The notes beneath the pieces were generated by a model that saw nothing but the letters and a program-made list of their open reading frames with translations, did no database searches and had not been told where the DNA came from. Below are positions 8,627-17,318 of a stretch of 64,000 bases of DNA, one piece after another. The DNA lies in contig CAJUKF010000004.1 of NCBI GenBank assembly GCA_910587355.1, forward strand, positions 27,632 through 91,631, given 5' to 3'. The position numbers and the translations under genes are program-made. Numbering within the stretch: the first letter of the stretch is position 1; each line of letters begins with the position of its first letter. Origin of the DNA: an uncultured Muribaculaceae bacterium (GTDB lineage: Bacteria; Bacteroidota; Bacteroidia; Bacteroidales; Muribaculaceae).

Positions 8627-9334
8627 TTATGCTTTCAGTCTTCCTTTGAGAATTTCGGCGAGTTGTGCCATGCCCTCGGTGGCTTTGGCCCGAATCACAT
8701 GGACTCCAGCCGGAACGTTAGTGACGGGATTAGGGTCGATGTAGTATACGGGTACGCCGGGGCGGACGTAGCGTACGAGTGCGGCTGCCGGATAGACCAC
8801 AAGACTTGTGCCGATGATAACGAATATGTCGGCTTTCTCCACAATTTCGGTGGCGGGCTCGAACATGGGCACGGCTTCCTGAAAGAAAACTATGTGCGGC
8901 CGCATATGGTGCCCCTCGACAACCGTGTCGACCGATGTGGTGGAGTCGTACGACGGCAGCGGTCGGATGAACGACGGATTGTCGATGGCGCGCATCTTCA
9001 TGAGTTCACCATGGAGATGAAGCACGTTTGTGGAGCCGGCGCGCTCATGGAGGTCATCGACATTCTGCGTGATGACGTAGACGTTGAAAAACTCTTCGAG
9101 TTCATGGAGTATTTCGTGTGCACGGTTGGGGACGACAAGGCCGAGCGCTTTACGGCGTTCGTTGTAGAACTGATGGACAAGCCTCGGATTGCGGCTGAAA
9201 CCTTCGGCGCTTGCAACATCCATCACCGGATAATTCTCCCATAGGCCGCCTGCGTCGCGAAATGTGGAGATGCCGCTCTCGGCGCTGATGCCGGCGCCGG
9301 ACGACACTACAAGATTGAGTTTTTTATTTGTCAT
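8627..9334 (-). CDS. cobB: NAD-dependent protein deacylase (sirtuin)
   Basis: A 235-residue sirtuin. The NAD-binding start LVVSSGAGISAESGISTFRD, the TQNVDDLHERAG loop and the catalytic histidine in LHLHGEL (near residue 104) are intact, as is the C-terminal GTSLVVYPAAAL. The small domain between HGEL and RPHIVFF contains no cysteine, so the zinc-binding Cys4 knuckle of classical sirtuins is missing. The start at 9334 is supported by fold homology and overlaps the 3' end of ftsZ by 11 bp; the longer upstream frame is only antisense-like basic sequence. Overlap with ftsZ suggests expression from the dcw operon. The symbol refers to the family. Confidence 0.88.
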   Translation of the reverse strand: MTNKKLNLVVSSGAGISAESGISTFRDAGGLWENYPVMDVASAEGFSRNPRLVHQFYNERRKALGLVVPNRAHEILHELEEFFNVYVITQNVDDLHERAGSTNVLHLHGELMKMRAIDNPSFIRPLPSYDSTTSVDTVVEGHHMRPHIVFFQEAVPMFEPATEIVEKADIFVIIGTSLVVYPAAALVRYVRPGVPVYYIDPNPVTNVPAGVHVIRAKATEGMAQLAEILKGRLKA

Positions 9335-10685
9335 CGGTAGAGAAGAAAATCTGGTTGCCGGGGCGCTTCTGCTCTTTCTGAGAGGCGGCTTTGGCTGCTT
9401 CGGCGAGTTCGGTGATATCGCGTCGTATGCCTGTGGCACGGCGTTTGTCGCGCTTGAAGGCAGGCGATTTTTCCACGATTTCTATCATCTCGTCGCTGTC
9501 GAGCTGTTCGGGAGTGAGAATGAAGTAGTTCTGTGTCTCCTGCCGGCGTGTGAAATCCTCTATTTTGTCTTTGCCGTAAGCAGCGGCTATGCGGTTGTCG
9601 ACGTGCTTTTCTTTGTCAGGCTTTTCGTCGGTGCGTCCTTCAATCACTTCTACACGGGAACCACCGGTCTCTACGGAAACATCGAAGCCCGAGGCCAGAA
9701 TGGTGAATTTGATTTTGTTGCCGAGGGTGTCGTCGTAGCCCCAGCCGAATTTGATGTGTACCGTTTTGTTGATTTCCTCCACAAGGCGGTTTGCCTCGGA
9801 GGCTTCGGTCACTTTGAAGGGAGGGTTGATGTCGTGGGAGATATAGAAGGCGAAGAGCAGTTCCTTGGCCGACATGATATCAGTGTCGCAGAGCAGCGGC
9901 GAGTGGAGGGCGTTCTTTATAGCCTGCGACATACGCTGTCCGCGTTCGCCTTCGCCGTAGCCCACCGATATGAGGGCGGTGCGGCCGTCGCGCAGACATG
10001 TGTCTACGTCGCGCATATCAATGTTGATATTGGCGAGAGTTGTCACCATGTCGGAAATGGTGCGTGCTGCTGTGGTAAGTATGTCATCGGCCTTGGTGAA
10101 AGCAACGTCCCAGTCAAGGTCTGGATAGATTGTGCCGAGGCGGTCGTTGTTGATGACAAGCATCGCATCGACATTTTTCTGCATGTGTGCCGCGCCTTCT
10201 ATCGCGCTTGAGATTTTGTTGATACCCTCGAAAAAGAAGGGTATCGTGACGATGCCTACTGTAAGAATGCCTTTTTTCTTGGCAACCCCTGCAACCACAG
10301 GTGCGCCGCCGGTGCCCGTGCCTCCGCCCATACCGGCGGTGACAAACACCATTTTGACGTTCGATGTGAGTATTTTCTCGATTTCGGGCACGCTTTCGAG
10401 GGCAGCCTTCTCGCCTACTTCGGCTTTACCTCCGGCTCCGAGACCGCCGCATGTTTCCGGACCGAGCAGCACTTTCGTGGCCACGGGAATAGGGTCGAGA
10501 GCCTGTCGGTCGGTGTTCAGCACTACGAAGTCGACGCCTTTGACACCTTGGCTGTGCATATAAGCTACGGCGTTGCATCCGCCTCCGCCGACACCCATGG
10601 CAATGATTGTGGGTGTTTCAGGTGTGGGTGCGGTATAGTTGTTATGATATTTTTCTATCAGTTGGGGGTCTTCGGGTTCTTCCAT
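9324..10685 (-). CDS. ftsZ: Cell division GTPase FtsZ
   Basis: A 453-residue tubulin homologue that polymerises into the Z-ring at midcell. The nucleotide pocket is seen in MGVGGGGCNAVAYM (residues about 30-45), LNTDRQAL, and the tubulin signature GGGTGTGGAPVV near residue 123; the T7 loop region NINIDMRDVDTCLRDG follows. The globular core ends near residue 340; the remainder is a charged variable linker and a C-terminal peptide GNQIFFSTDDK, longer than in E. coli as is usual in Bacteroidota. It follows ftsA after 72 bp and its last codons overlap the sirtuin start. Confidence 0.97.
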   Translation of the reverse strand: MEEPEDPQLIEKYHNNYTAPTPETPTIIAMGVGGGGCNAVAYMHSQGVKGVDFVVLNTDRQALDPIPVATKVLLGPETCGGLGAGGKAEVGEKAALESVPEIEKILTSNVKMVFVTAGMGGGTGTGGAPVVAGVAKKKGILTVGIVTIPFFFEGINKISSAIEGAAHMQKNVDAMLVINNDRLGTIYPDLDWDVAFTKADDILTTAARTISDMVTTLANINIDMRDVDTCLRDGRTALISVGYGEGERGQRMSQAIKNALHSPLLCDTDIMSAKELLFAFYISHDINPPFKVTEASEANRLVEEINKTVHIKFGWGYDDTLGNKIKFTILASGFDVSVETGGSRVEVIEGRTDEKPDKEKHVDNRIAAAYGKDKIEDFTRRQETQNYFILTPEQLDSDEMIEIVEKSPAFKRDKRRATGIRRDITELAEAAKAASQKEQKRPGNQIFFSTDDK

Positions 10686-10719
10686 GTGCTGTATATATAA
10701 AGGAGAGTGTTTTTTATTA

Positions 10720-10732
10720 AATCTCGGAGATT
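10720..10732. other. Small palindrome in the ftsA-ftsZ gap
   Basis: A 13-bp dyad (AATCT/AGATT around CGG) lies about 35 bp upstream of ftsZ. It could form a small hairpin in the ftsZ leader, but there is no T-run after it on the minus strand, so it is not an obvious terminator. Role unknown. Confidence 0.25.
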
Positions 10733-10757
10733 AGCAGAAAAAATAGAAGGGAGTGAC

Positions 10758-12353
10758 TCAGAGGTCATCGTCGTCATTGTCCGACGAAGTGTTTTTCTTG
10801 AATATATCGACGAATTTGCGGCCGATTTCCTGAATCATGCCGGTAGTGCGCTTGTAGTGGTCGGGGTCATCGGTGGTGTCGTCCGCTCCCTCGTCATAAC
10901 CGTCCTCGGACGTGTCGTCATCTTCCTCAACAGGTTCAACAGGCTCGTTGCGTCCGAGGCCGAAGAGGCCGCGGCGACCCTCCTTACGCTTTTTTGCCGG
11001 ACGTTCTCCGGGCTCGTCGTATTCATCTTCCGGGTCGTCATCGAGGAGGTCTTCATCGTCTTCTTCGATGGGACGGCGTGCGGGAGCAGCGTATGCCGGT
11101 TTGGTTTTTACTGTCTCCACCACAGGATTGTCGACGGCTCGTGGCGTTTCTTTAATCGGTTCGGTATCGTTTTCGCCTATATTGAGAATATCCGCAGGTG
11201 TCTCAATCACACTTGCGTGCGGTTGTTCGATACAATTGAAGTAAGGCAGACGTGCTGCGGCCTCGAGAAGCGCGACAATGTCGATGTTGTCGGCATTGTT
11301 GCGGCCGGCGATGCGGAAGAGTATGCCTCCGGGCATTTCGGCAATGCGCACCGGAAGTTTGCACTGCTGGCCGAGTTCGGCAGCAAATTCAGGCAGTTTT
11401 GAACCTCCGCCGGTGAGTACAATTTTCGACAGCGAGTCGGCCTGCATCCCGGAACGTTCAATCTGGTTGAGTATGTTGGCTGCGATTTCACCGGCGCGGG
11501 CACGCACATATCCGTTCACTTCTTCGGCATTGGGGTTGGCGTTCTGTGCCGGTTCGTCGGCAAGAGTGCCGAGGGTAAGTTTGTATGTCTCAGCCGAGTC
11601 CTCGGTGATTCCAAGACCGGTCATGAGGTCGAGGGTAATCAGGCGTGAGCCCATGGGGATTGTGCACAGAAAAGCCATGGTGCCGTCTTTGTAAACCGAT
11701 ACGGTTGTTGTCTCGGCGCCGAAGTCCACCAGAGCACATCCGAGTTCGCGTTCGTCGGAAGTGAGAATGAGGTCGGCCACGGCAGTAGGACGCAGAATAT
11801 ACCTGATGTCATCCTCTGGGATACCTTCGATTTTTAACCGGTGGAGATTCTTCATTGTCTCCCGGCCGCATGTCACAAGCATGAATTCGCCCTTAAGGCT
11901 GTCGGCATATGTGCCTACGGCTTTAGGAACGCTGACACCGTTGACCGAGAACACCCGCGGAAGCGTACCGACGATTTCCTTCTCTCCAGTGAAATCCCGC
12001 ATGGCTTCGTATTTGAGCCTTTCTACATGCTGGTCGGTGATTTCAGAATCATTAGGGAATTTAAGAGCAGCCTTGACGGGGACGGCCTCAAGCGAACGAC
12101 CTCCGAACCCGATAGCAATAGCCGAAACTGTGGCGGGTGCTATGGCGGGCGACTTCTGGAGCTTTCGGATGATTTCGTTGACCATTCCTTCCACTTCGCG
12201 AATATTCTGTACGCGGCCATAACGCACATTGTTTGTGCCTTGTATTTCTTCAATGGCGAGCACGGTGACGCGTCCGTCGGAATCGACTGACGCAATGCCG
12301 CCTTTTATTTTGGAGGATGCGATTTCTATTGCGACTACTGTTCTTGCTTCCAT
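10758..12353 (-). CDS. ftsA: Cell division protein FtsA
   Basis: A 531-residue actin-like ATPase that tethers FtsZ to the membrane. The phosphate-1 region is TVVAIEIASSKIKGGIA at the N-terminus; the phosphate-2 loop is GCALVDFGAETTTVSVY near residue 205, and the adenosine loop is KIVLTGGGSKLPEF near residue 315. After about residue 370 comes a low-complexity tail with long Asp/Glu runs (EEDDEDLLDDDPEDEYDE and a second block) interrupted by a basic KKRKEGRRG segment. An amphipathic helix (MIQEIGRKFVDIFKK), the likely membrane-targeting sequence, is followed by a short acidic end. The protein is about 100 residues longer than E. coli FtsA. Confidence 0.95.
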   Translation of the reverse strand: MEARTVVAIEIASSKIKGGIASVDSDGRVTVLAIEEIQGTNNVRYGRVQNIREVEGMVNEIIRKLQKSPAIAPATVSAIAIGFGGRSLEAVPVKAALKFPNDSEITDQHVERLKYEAMRDFTGEKEIVGTLPRVFSVNGVSVPKAVGTYADSLKGEFMLVTCGRETMKNLHRLKIEGIPEDDIRYILRPTAVADLILTSDERELGCALVDFGAETTTVSVYKDGTMAFLCTIPMGSRLITLDLMTGLGITEDSAETYKLTLGTLADEPAQNANPNAEEVNGYVRARAGEIAANILNQIERSGMQADSLSKIVLTGGGSKLPEFAAELGQQCKLPVRIAEMPGGILFRIAGRNNADNIDIVALLEAAARLPYFNCIEQPHASVIETPADILNIGENDTEPIKETPRAVDNPVVETVKTKPAYAAPARRPIEEDDEDLLDDDPEDEYDEPGERPAKKRKEGRRGLFGLGRNEPVEPVEEDDDTSEDGYDEGADDTTDDPDHYKRTTGMIQEIGRKFVDIFKKNTSSDNDDDDL

Positions 12354-12397
12354 GCGTAGGTCGGGGTTTGGTTTGTTGTTAAGGAAAGAGGGGTATA

Positions 12398-13369
12398 TCA
12401 GGCGTGTTTCTTAGAATTATGGTGCTTTGAGTTGCTTTTCGGCTTCTGAGGAGTTTTCTTGGCCGGATTGTTCTTTACAAGATTGAGTGTTTTCGCCACG
12501 GAATCGGGCTGTAGGCTGCCGTTGGAGAATTCGCTGTCGAATGACACCTGCAATTCGGGTTCGTTGCCGTCGATATCGAGTGAGCCCGTCATCTCCTCCT
12601 CTGTGGGAAGCGGTATGGGGGCCACGGTTTTGTCGCGACGGGTGGCCACAACTTGACGTCGCCATGCCACCGATATGGTGTCGTATTTTTCCCAGCCTTT
12701 GACGGGTGCCACATAGCGGTAAAAATCTCGCAGCATGGCAAATTTTTCGGCTACGCGCGAAGTATCGCCGAAATCCACCACATGGCCGACGATTGACGGC
12801 ACGAGAATGATGTTGCCGTTGGGTTGCTGGGTCACTGTCGACACCATGGCTCCGGCTACGGGGTGCGATGCTATATAGTCGAGCAGCGGCAGAAGGCGTT
12901 TGGCCGGATAGACCGAGTCGAAAGAGCCTACAAGTACCGGGACATCGATATGGTAGCGGAGTTCTGCGGATATGCGTTTGCCGGTGGCGTTGATATAGTA
13001 TGAAGGTTCTGCGGGGTCGAATACACGTGCCACCGGCTGCATTGGTTTCACGGAGATGCAGAGGCGTCCGTTGGCATGCACGGTGGCGTTTGCATCCTGC
13101 AGTTTGTCGGAGGCGCGCAGTCGCATTTCAAGGGCGCGTAAATCGAATCCATCGATTTTTATGCGCGACAAGGTGTCGGGGTCGATGCCAGACTCGGCCA
13201 GTACGTCGGCTTTGCTTACGAATTGAGATGACGGTGTATCCAGAACTATGTCCATACCCGTAAGAAGGCGCCCTTTCGACAGCCGTGCCGAAAGTGTGAG
13301 TGCAAAACCGAAATACGCGAGCATCAGCAGCGTAAGTGCGCACATCAGTATGGACTTTCTGTTTATCAT
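12398..13369 (-). CDS. ftsQ: Cell division protein FtsQ/DivIB-like
   Basis: A 323-residue single-pass membrane protein. Residues about 7-27 (ILMCALTLLMLAYFGFALTLS) form the transmembrane helix; the periplasmic part has a POTRA-like segment (FVSKADVLAESGIDPDTLSRIKIDGFDLRALEMRLRA) and a beta domain. The last 60 residues are Lys/Ser/Pro-rich and disordered. FtsQ recruits and links FtsL and FtsB in the divisome. Sequence conservation is low, so the call depends partly on position: its ATG overlaps the murC stop by four bases, and ftsA follows after 44 bp, exactly as in other dcw clusters. Confidence 0.9.
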   Translation of the reverse strand: MINRKSILMCALTLLMLAYFGFALTLSARLSKGRLLTGMDIVLDTPSSQFVSKADVLAESGIDPDTLSRIKIDGFDLRALEMRLRASDKLQDANATVHANGRLCISVKPMQPVARVFDPAEPSYYINATGKRISAELRYHIDVPVLVGSFDSVYPAKRLLPLLDYIASHPVAGAMVSTVTQQPNGNIILVPSIVGHVVDFGDTSRVAEKFAMLRDFYRYVAPVKGWEKYDTISVAWRRQVVATRRDKTVAPIPLPTEEEMTGSLDIDGNEPELQVSFDSEFSNGSLQPDSVAKTLNLVKNNPAKKTPQKPKSNSKHHNSKKHA

Positions 13370-14742
13370 AATTCTTTTATAAGCCGAGGAACTTCAAGGC
13401 TTAGATTGCCTGCCCCGAGTGTCAAAAGGACTTCAAATTTACGATTTTTCATCGTATTCACAAAATCTTCTTTTGAAATCATGATTTTGTCATCGTTTTT
13501 GATGTCATCGAAGATGATTTTTGATGTCACTCCCGGAATCGGCGCCTCGCGCGCCGGATAGATGTCGGTGAGTATCACTTCGTCGGCGAGCGATAAAGCT
13601 TCGGCAAACTCGGGAGCGAAATCACGTGTGCGCGTATAGAGGTGCGGCTGAAAGGCCACGGTAAGCCGGCGCCCGGGATACAGTGCGCGCACGGAGCGGA
13701 TAGAGCTTTTGAGTTCGTCGGGGTGATGCGCATAGTCATCAATGATGACGCGTCCGTCAGGGCCTTTTTCTTTAAGATGAAACTCGAAGCGGCGCTCTAC
13801 GCCCGGATATGTACTTATGGCCTTGCGCGCGAGTTCGGGGGTGAGTGTGCCTGTGAGCCATACGGCTGCGAGTGCGGCCACAGCGTTGTCTATGTTTATC
13901 TCTACGGGCACACCGAGCTCGATATCGGTGATTTTACCGCCGGGATATACGAAATCGAATACAATCGTGCCGTTGCCGGTGCGGATGTTCTCGGCATGGA
14001 AATCGCCTTCTGTTCGGCTGAATGTATAGGTGCGCACGCCTTCGGGCGGACGGGGTACGAGTTTGAGTCCCGTATGCACAATCAGAAATCCGTCGGGACG
14101 AATCAGTTCGGTGAAATGTGCGAAGCTATCGAGGTAAGCCTCTTCGGTGCCGTAAATGTCGAGATGGTCAGGGTCGGTGGCGTTGACTACCGCTATGTAT
14201 GGCGTGAGCTGGTGGAACGAGCGGTCGAATTCGTCGGCTTCAATCACGCTGTAAGGCGATGTGGCACTGAGCATGAGGTTGCTGTCGTAGCCTTTGAGAA
14301 TGCCGCCGAGAAAAGCGTTGCAACCTACAGGACCGCAGTGGAGCACATGCGCCGCCATTGACGATGTGGTGGTCTTGCCGTGGGTGCCCGAGAAGCAGAG
14401 CCCCTTGCTGTTGCGTGTGACTTGTCCGAGCACGTATGCGCGTTTGCGCACCTCGAATCCGTTCATGCGGAAGAAAGAGAGCGGCACGTTTGTGTCAGGG
14501 ACGGCCGGCGTATATACCACAAGTGTGCCGTCAGCTTCGCGGAACGGTTCCGAAACTGCTGCCATTGCATCGTCGAAGCTGATTTTTGCGCCTTCGGCGG
14601 CAAGTTCGTCGGTGAGGTGCGAGGGTGTGCGGTCGTATCCGGCCACAGGCAGCCCCAACGACATGAAGTAACGCGCGAGAGCCGCCATGCCTATGCCGCC
14701 TATGCCTACGAAGTAAACACGCTTTATATCTTTTATTTCCAT
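13366..14742 (-). CDS. murC: UDP-N-acetylmuramate--L-alanine ligase MurC
   Basis: A 458-residue Mur ligase that adds L-alanine to UDP-MurNAc in the cytoplasm, using ATP. The N-terminal Rossmann motif is VYFVGIGGIGMAALARYF, the ATP P-loop is SGTHGKTTTSS near residue 121, and the central domain has EADEFDRSFHQLTP and NATDPDHLDIY. The C-terminal domain shows IIDDYAHHPDELKSSIRSVR. Length is normal. It overlaps ftsQ by four bases and follows murG after 37 bp. Confidence 0.97.
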   Translation of the reverse strand: MEIKDIKRVYFVGIGGIGMAALARYFMSLGLPVAGYDRTPSHLTDELAAEGAKISFDDAMAAVSEPFREADGTLVVYTPAVPDTNVPLSFFRMNGFEVRKRAYVLGQVTRNSKGLCFSGTHGKTTTSSMAAHVLHCGPVGCNAFLGGILKGYDSNLMLSATSPYSVIEADEFDRSFHQLTPYIAVVNATDPDHLDIYGTEEAYLDSFAHFTELIRPDGFLIVHTGLKLVPRPPEGVRTYTFSRTEGDFHAENIRTGNGTIVFDFVYPGGKITDIELGVPVEINIDNAVAALAAVWLTGTLTPELARKAISTYPGVERRFEFHLKEKGPDGRVIIDDYAHHPDELKSSIRSVRALYPGRRLTVAFQPHLYTRTRDFAPEFAEALSLADEVILTDIYPAREAPIPGVTSKIIFDDIKNDDKIMISKEDFVNTMKNRKFEVLLTLGAGNLSLEVPRLIKEL

Positions 14743-14779
14743 TGGTTCAGAAGTGATGATGACATGCGGGCCGGATATG

Positions 14780-15940
14780 TTATCGGCCGACTATTTTGCG
14801 TACTTGTCCGACAATCAGCTTGTCGCTGTCGTGTAAGGCGAGTTTCGATATGTTTTCGGATAGAAGCTGCAGTGTGTCCGGATTCTCGACAATGGTCTGT
14901 ATGTCGGTCCAAAGCCGTTCGGCGGCATCTGCATCCAGCACCATATCGGCGGCTCCGCGGTCGGCGAGGGCTTCGGCGTTGTGCCGCTGATGGTCTTCGG
15001 CCACATTGGGCGACGGTACGAGTATCGACGGCTTGCCCAGCAGCTCGAGCTCGCTGATGGTGCCGGCTCCGGCGCGTGCCACAACCAAATCGGCTGCACG
15101 GTAGGCTACGGCCATATCGCTCACAAAGTCGGTGAGTATGACGTTTTCCGGCAATTGGTCTCCTACGGCTTCCCGACAACGGTCTATGTGCGCGCCGCCG
15201 CACTGCCAGAGTATCTGGAAGTCGACTTTTGCAGCACTGCCGTCGGCGATGACCTTGAGCATTACGTTATTGAGAGTGCCCGCTCCCAGACTGCCTCCCG
15301 TAACAAGCACAAGCGCTTTGTCGGGCTTGAATCCGAGTTTTTCTTTCGCCTCGCTCTGCGACACACCGGGCTCGAGAATGGCTTTACGCACGGGGTTGCC
15401 CGTCATTACTATCCGGTCGGAGGGGAAGAAGCGCTCCATGCCGGGATATGCGACGCATATCGCCTTGGCCTTGGCGGCAAGCAGTTTGTTTGTGACGCCT
15501 GCATAGGAATTCTGCTCCTGCAGCAGGGTGGGTACTCCGGCGCGCTGGGCTGTTTTCAGGGTAGGGCCGCTTGCATAACCGCCTACGCCGATTGCGATGT
15601 CGGGCTTGAAAGTACGTACGACACGGCGTGCGAGCCGCAGGCTTTTCCACAGCTTCAGGAGCACCCCGAAATTGCGCCACAGATGCTTGCGGTCGAATCC
15701 GGCCACCGGAAGACCGATGATTTCATAGCCTGCGTCGGGTACGCGTTTCATCTCCATGCGGTTTTCCGCGCCGACAAAGAGTATTTCTGTGCCGGGCATC
15801 TCTCGTTCTATGGCATTGGCGATTGATAGCGCCGGAAATATGTGTCCGCCAGTGCCGCCTCCGCTGATGAGAACACGCAGCGGACGTGTCTCGCCGCATG
15901 CGTCTGTACGCGGTGCCGGGTTCTGTCTGTTGTCAGTCAT
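14780..15940 (-). CDS. murG: Lipid II synthase MurG
   Basis: A 386-residue GT-B transferase (GT28) that adds GlcNAc from UDP-GlcNAc to lipid I at the inner face of the membrane. The lipid-site loop SGGGTGGHIFPALSIANAI lies near residue 27; other landmarks are GVGGYASGPTLKTA, QEQNSYAGVTNKLLA and the donor-binding VARAGAGTISELELLGKPSI followed by the basic EDHQRHNAEAL. I selected the ATG at 15940, overlapping the ftsW stop by 8 bp; earlier in-frame ATGs lie deeper inside ftsW. A 16-residue polar extension precedes the fold. Confidence 0.96.
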   Translation of the reverse strand: MTDNRQNPAPRTDACGETRPLRVLISGGGTGGHIFPALSIANAIEREMPGTEILFVGAENRMEMKRVPDAGYEIIGLPVAGFDRKHLWRNFGVLLKLWKSLRLARRVVRTFKPDIAIGVGGYASGPTLKTAQRAGVPTLLQEQNSYAGVTNKLLAAKAKAICVAYPGMERFFPSDRIVMTGNPVRKAILEPGVSQSEAKEKLGFKPDKALVLVTGGSLGAGTLNNVMLKVIADGSAAKVDFQILWQCGGAHIDRCREAVGDQLPENVILTDFVSDMAVAYRAADLVVARAGAGTISELELLGKPSILVPSPNVAEDHQRHNAEALADRGAADMVLDADAAERLWTDIQTIVENPDTLQLLSENISKLALHDSDKLIVGQVRKIVGR

Positions 15941-17306
15941 TTGATGATGTGTTTTCATTTTGAACGCTTGAACTGAGCATCGGGTTTTCCGCACGTGCGT
16001 CTTCAGGCAGACTTTCTGTCTCTTTGCGCTGGTCAGCCTTGGTGTCGGTGATGCGCACGGCGTGGCGTGCGGCGCTGAGCATCACGCCGAATGCCAGAGA
16101 TGTGGCCCATACTGAGATGCCGCCTTTCGAAATCAGAGGAAGCGGCTGTCCCGATACGGGGAATACGCCCGAGACAATCGCCATGTGGTACAGTGCCTGA
16201 AATACTATGACGAAAGCGCATCCCATGACGAGCATGCCCGGCATCGTCTGCTTGAAGCGTGTGGTAAGTTTGGCGCTGCGGCCGAGAATCCACATGTAGC
16301 ACGTGAGGATAATCAGGCCCACGAAGAGCCCCAGTTCCTCAATGATTATGGCGAATATATAATCCGAGAAGGCAAGCGGCAGACGGGCGTTTTCGCGCGA
16401 CTGGCCGATGCCTACGCCCCACAGGCCGCCGTGGGCCTGAGCGATATAGCTCAGCTGTTCCTGCTGGTGCTTCACCGAGAACGGCTCAAGTTCTTTGTTC
16501 GGGCGGAAGTGGTGCAGGAAGCGTTCGCGCCACACATTGCCTCGGCCGTCGGCACGCCCCTCGATTGTCTCTTTGTTGAGTTCGAGCACTCGCTCCTGCT
16601 GCGGCGTGAGCTTAACGTCGTGCTTTATGGCAGTCTTGAGGCCAATGGCAATCACGCCGGCGACAGCGCACACGGCGAGTACCAGCATGAATTTTTTCAT
16701 GCTCATGCCGCCGATGAGCATCATGGACAGGGAAATGGCCACAACGACTATCGTATTCGACAGGCCCTGGCTGAACAGCAGCAGAGCGCATATGCCCATG
16801 AAGCCCACGCACATCACGGTGCCGCGTGTGGTTATGTCGCGGCGGTCCTTTACGCGGTTTTTCGCCAGAATCCATGCCATGCCGAGGGCTGCGCCGAGTT
16901 TCATGAACTCGGACGGCAGAAACTGTATGCCGCCGATTGTTATGGCTCGCATTGCGCCGTTGACCTCAGTGCCGACAACGCGCACCGCGAGCATCGCTAT
17001 GAGACACAGCGCCACGAAATAAGGTATGGCGTTGAAAATCTTGCGGTAATGTATCATTTGCAGTATGAGCATGAATACGAGGCCGGAGGCCAGGAACATG
17101 CCGTGACGCAGAACGGGACGGAAGATGCTGCCGTCGCTCACTTCCTGTATGGAGGCGGAGAAGAGTTCGATGACGGCGACGATGACGAGCAGTATGTAGG
17201 TGCCCCAGAGGTGGTGGTCGGTGCGTACTTTGCGCGCCGGTACGGCCGCTGCGTCGGCAGCGGGATTCTCAACGGATTCCTGAGAGAGGGAGAGTGTTTC
17301 GTCCAT
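15933..17306 (-). CDS. ftsW: SEDS peptidoglycan polymerase FtsW
   Basis: A 457-residue polytopic SEDS-family glycosyltransferase that works with the class B PBP (FtsI) in septal peptidoglycan synthesis. About ten hydrophobic helices run from residue 30 to 410. Family signatures include GAMRAITIGGIQFLPSEFMKLG near residue 110 and the C-terminal SGVFPVSGQPLPLISKGG. A long extracytoplasmic loop with RFLHHFRPNKELEPFSVKHQQEQ holds the region with the proposed catalytic aspartate in other SEDS proteins, although I did not identify that residue with certainty. It sits 12 bp after murD and overlaps murG. Confidence 0.95.
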   Translation of the reverse strand: MDETLSLSQESVENPAADAAAVPARKVRTDHHLWGTYILLVIVAVIELFSASIQEVSDGSIFRPVLRHGMFLASGLVFMLILQMIHYRKIFNAIPYFVALCLIAMLAVRVVGTEVNGAMRAITIGGIQFLPSEFMKLGAALGMAWILAKNRVKDRRDITTRGTVMCVGFMGICALLLFSQGLSNTIVVVAISLSMMLIGGMSMKKFMLVLAVCAVAGVIAIGLKTAIKHDVKLTPQQERVLELNKETIEGRADGRGNVWRERFLHHFRPNKELEPFSVKHQQEQLSYIAQAHGGLWGVGIGQSRENARLPLAFSDYIFAIIIEELGLFVGLIILTCYMWILGRSAKLTTRFKQTMPGMLVMGCAFVIVFQALYHMAIVSGVFPVSGQPLPLISKGGISVWATSLAFGVMLSAARHAVRITDTKADQRKETESLPEDARAENPMLSSSVQNENTSSND

Positions 17307-17318
17307 AGGGAGTGAAGG

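Noticed and set aside
9264..10211. Plus-strand open frame of 315 codons over ftsZ
   Set aside because: Antisense shadow of ftsZ, which is certain.
16185..17315. Plus-strand open frame across ftsW
   Set aside because: Antisense shadow of ftsW with His/Glu-rich, non-protein-like sequence.
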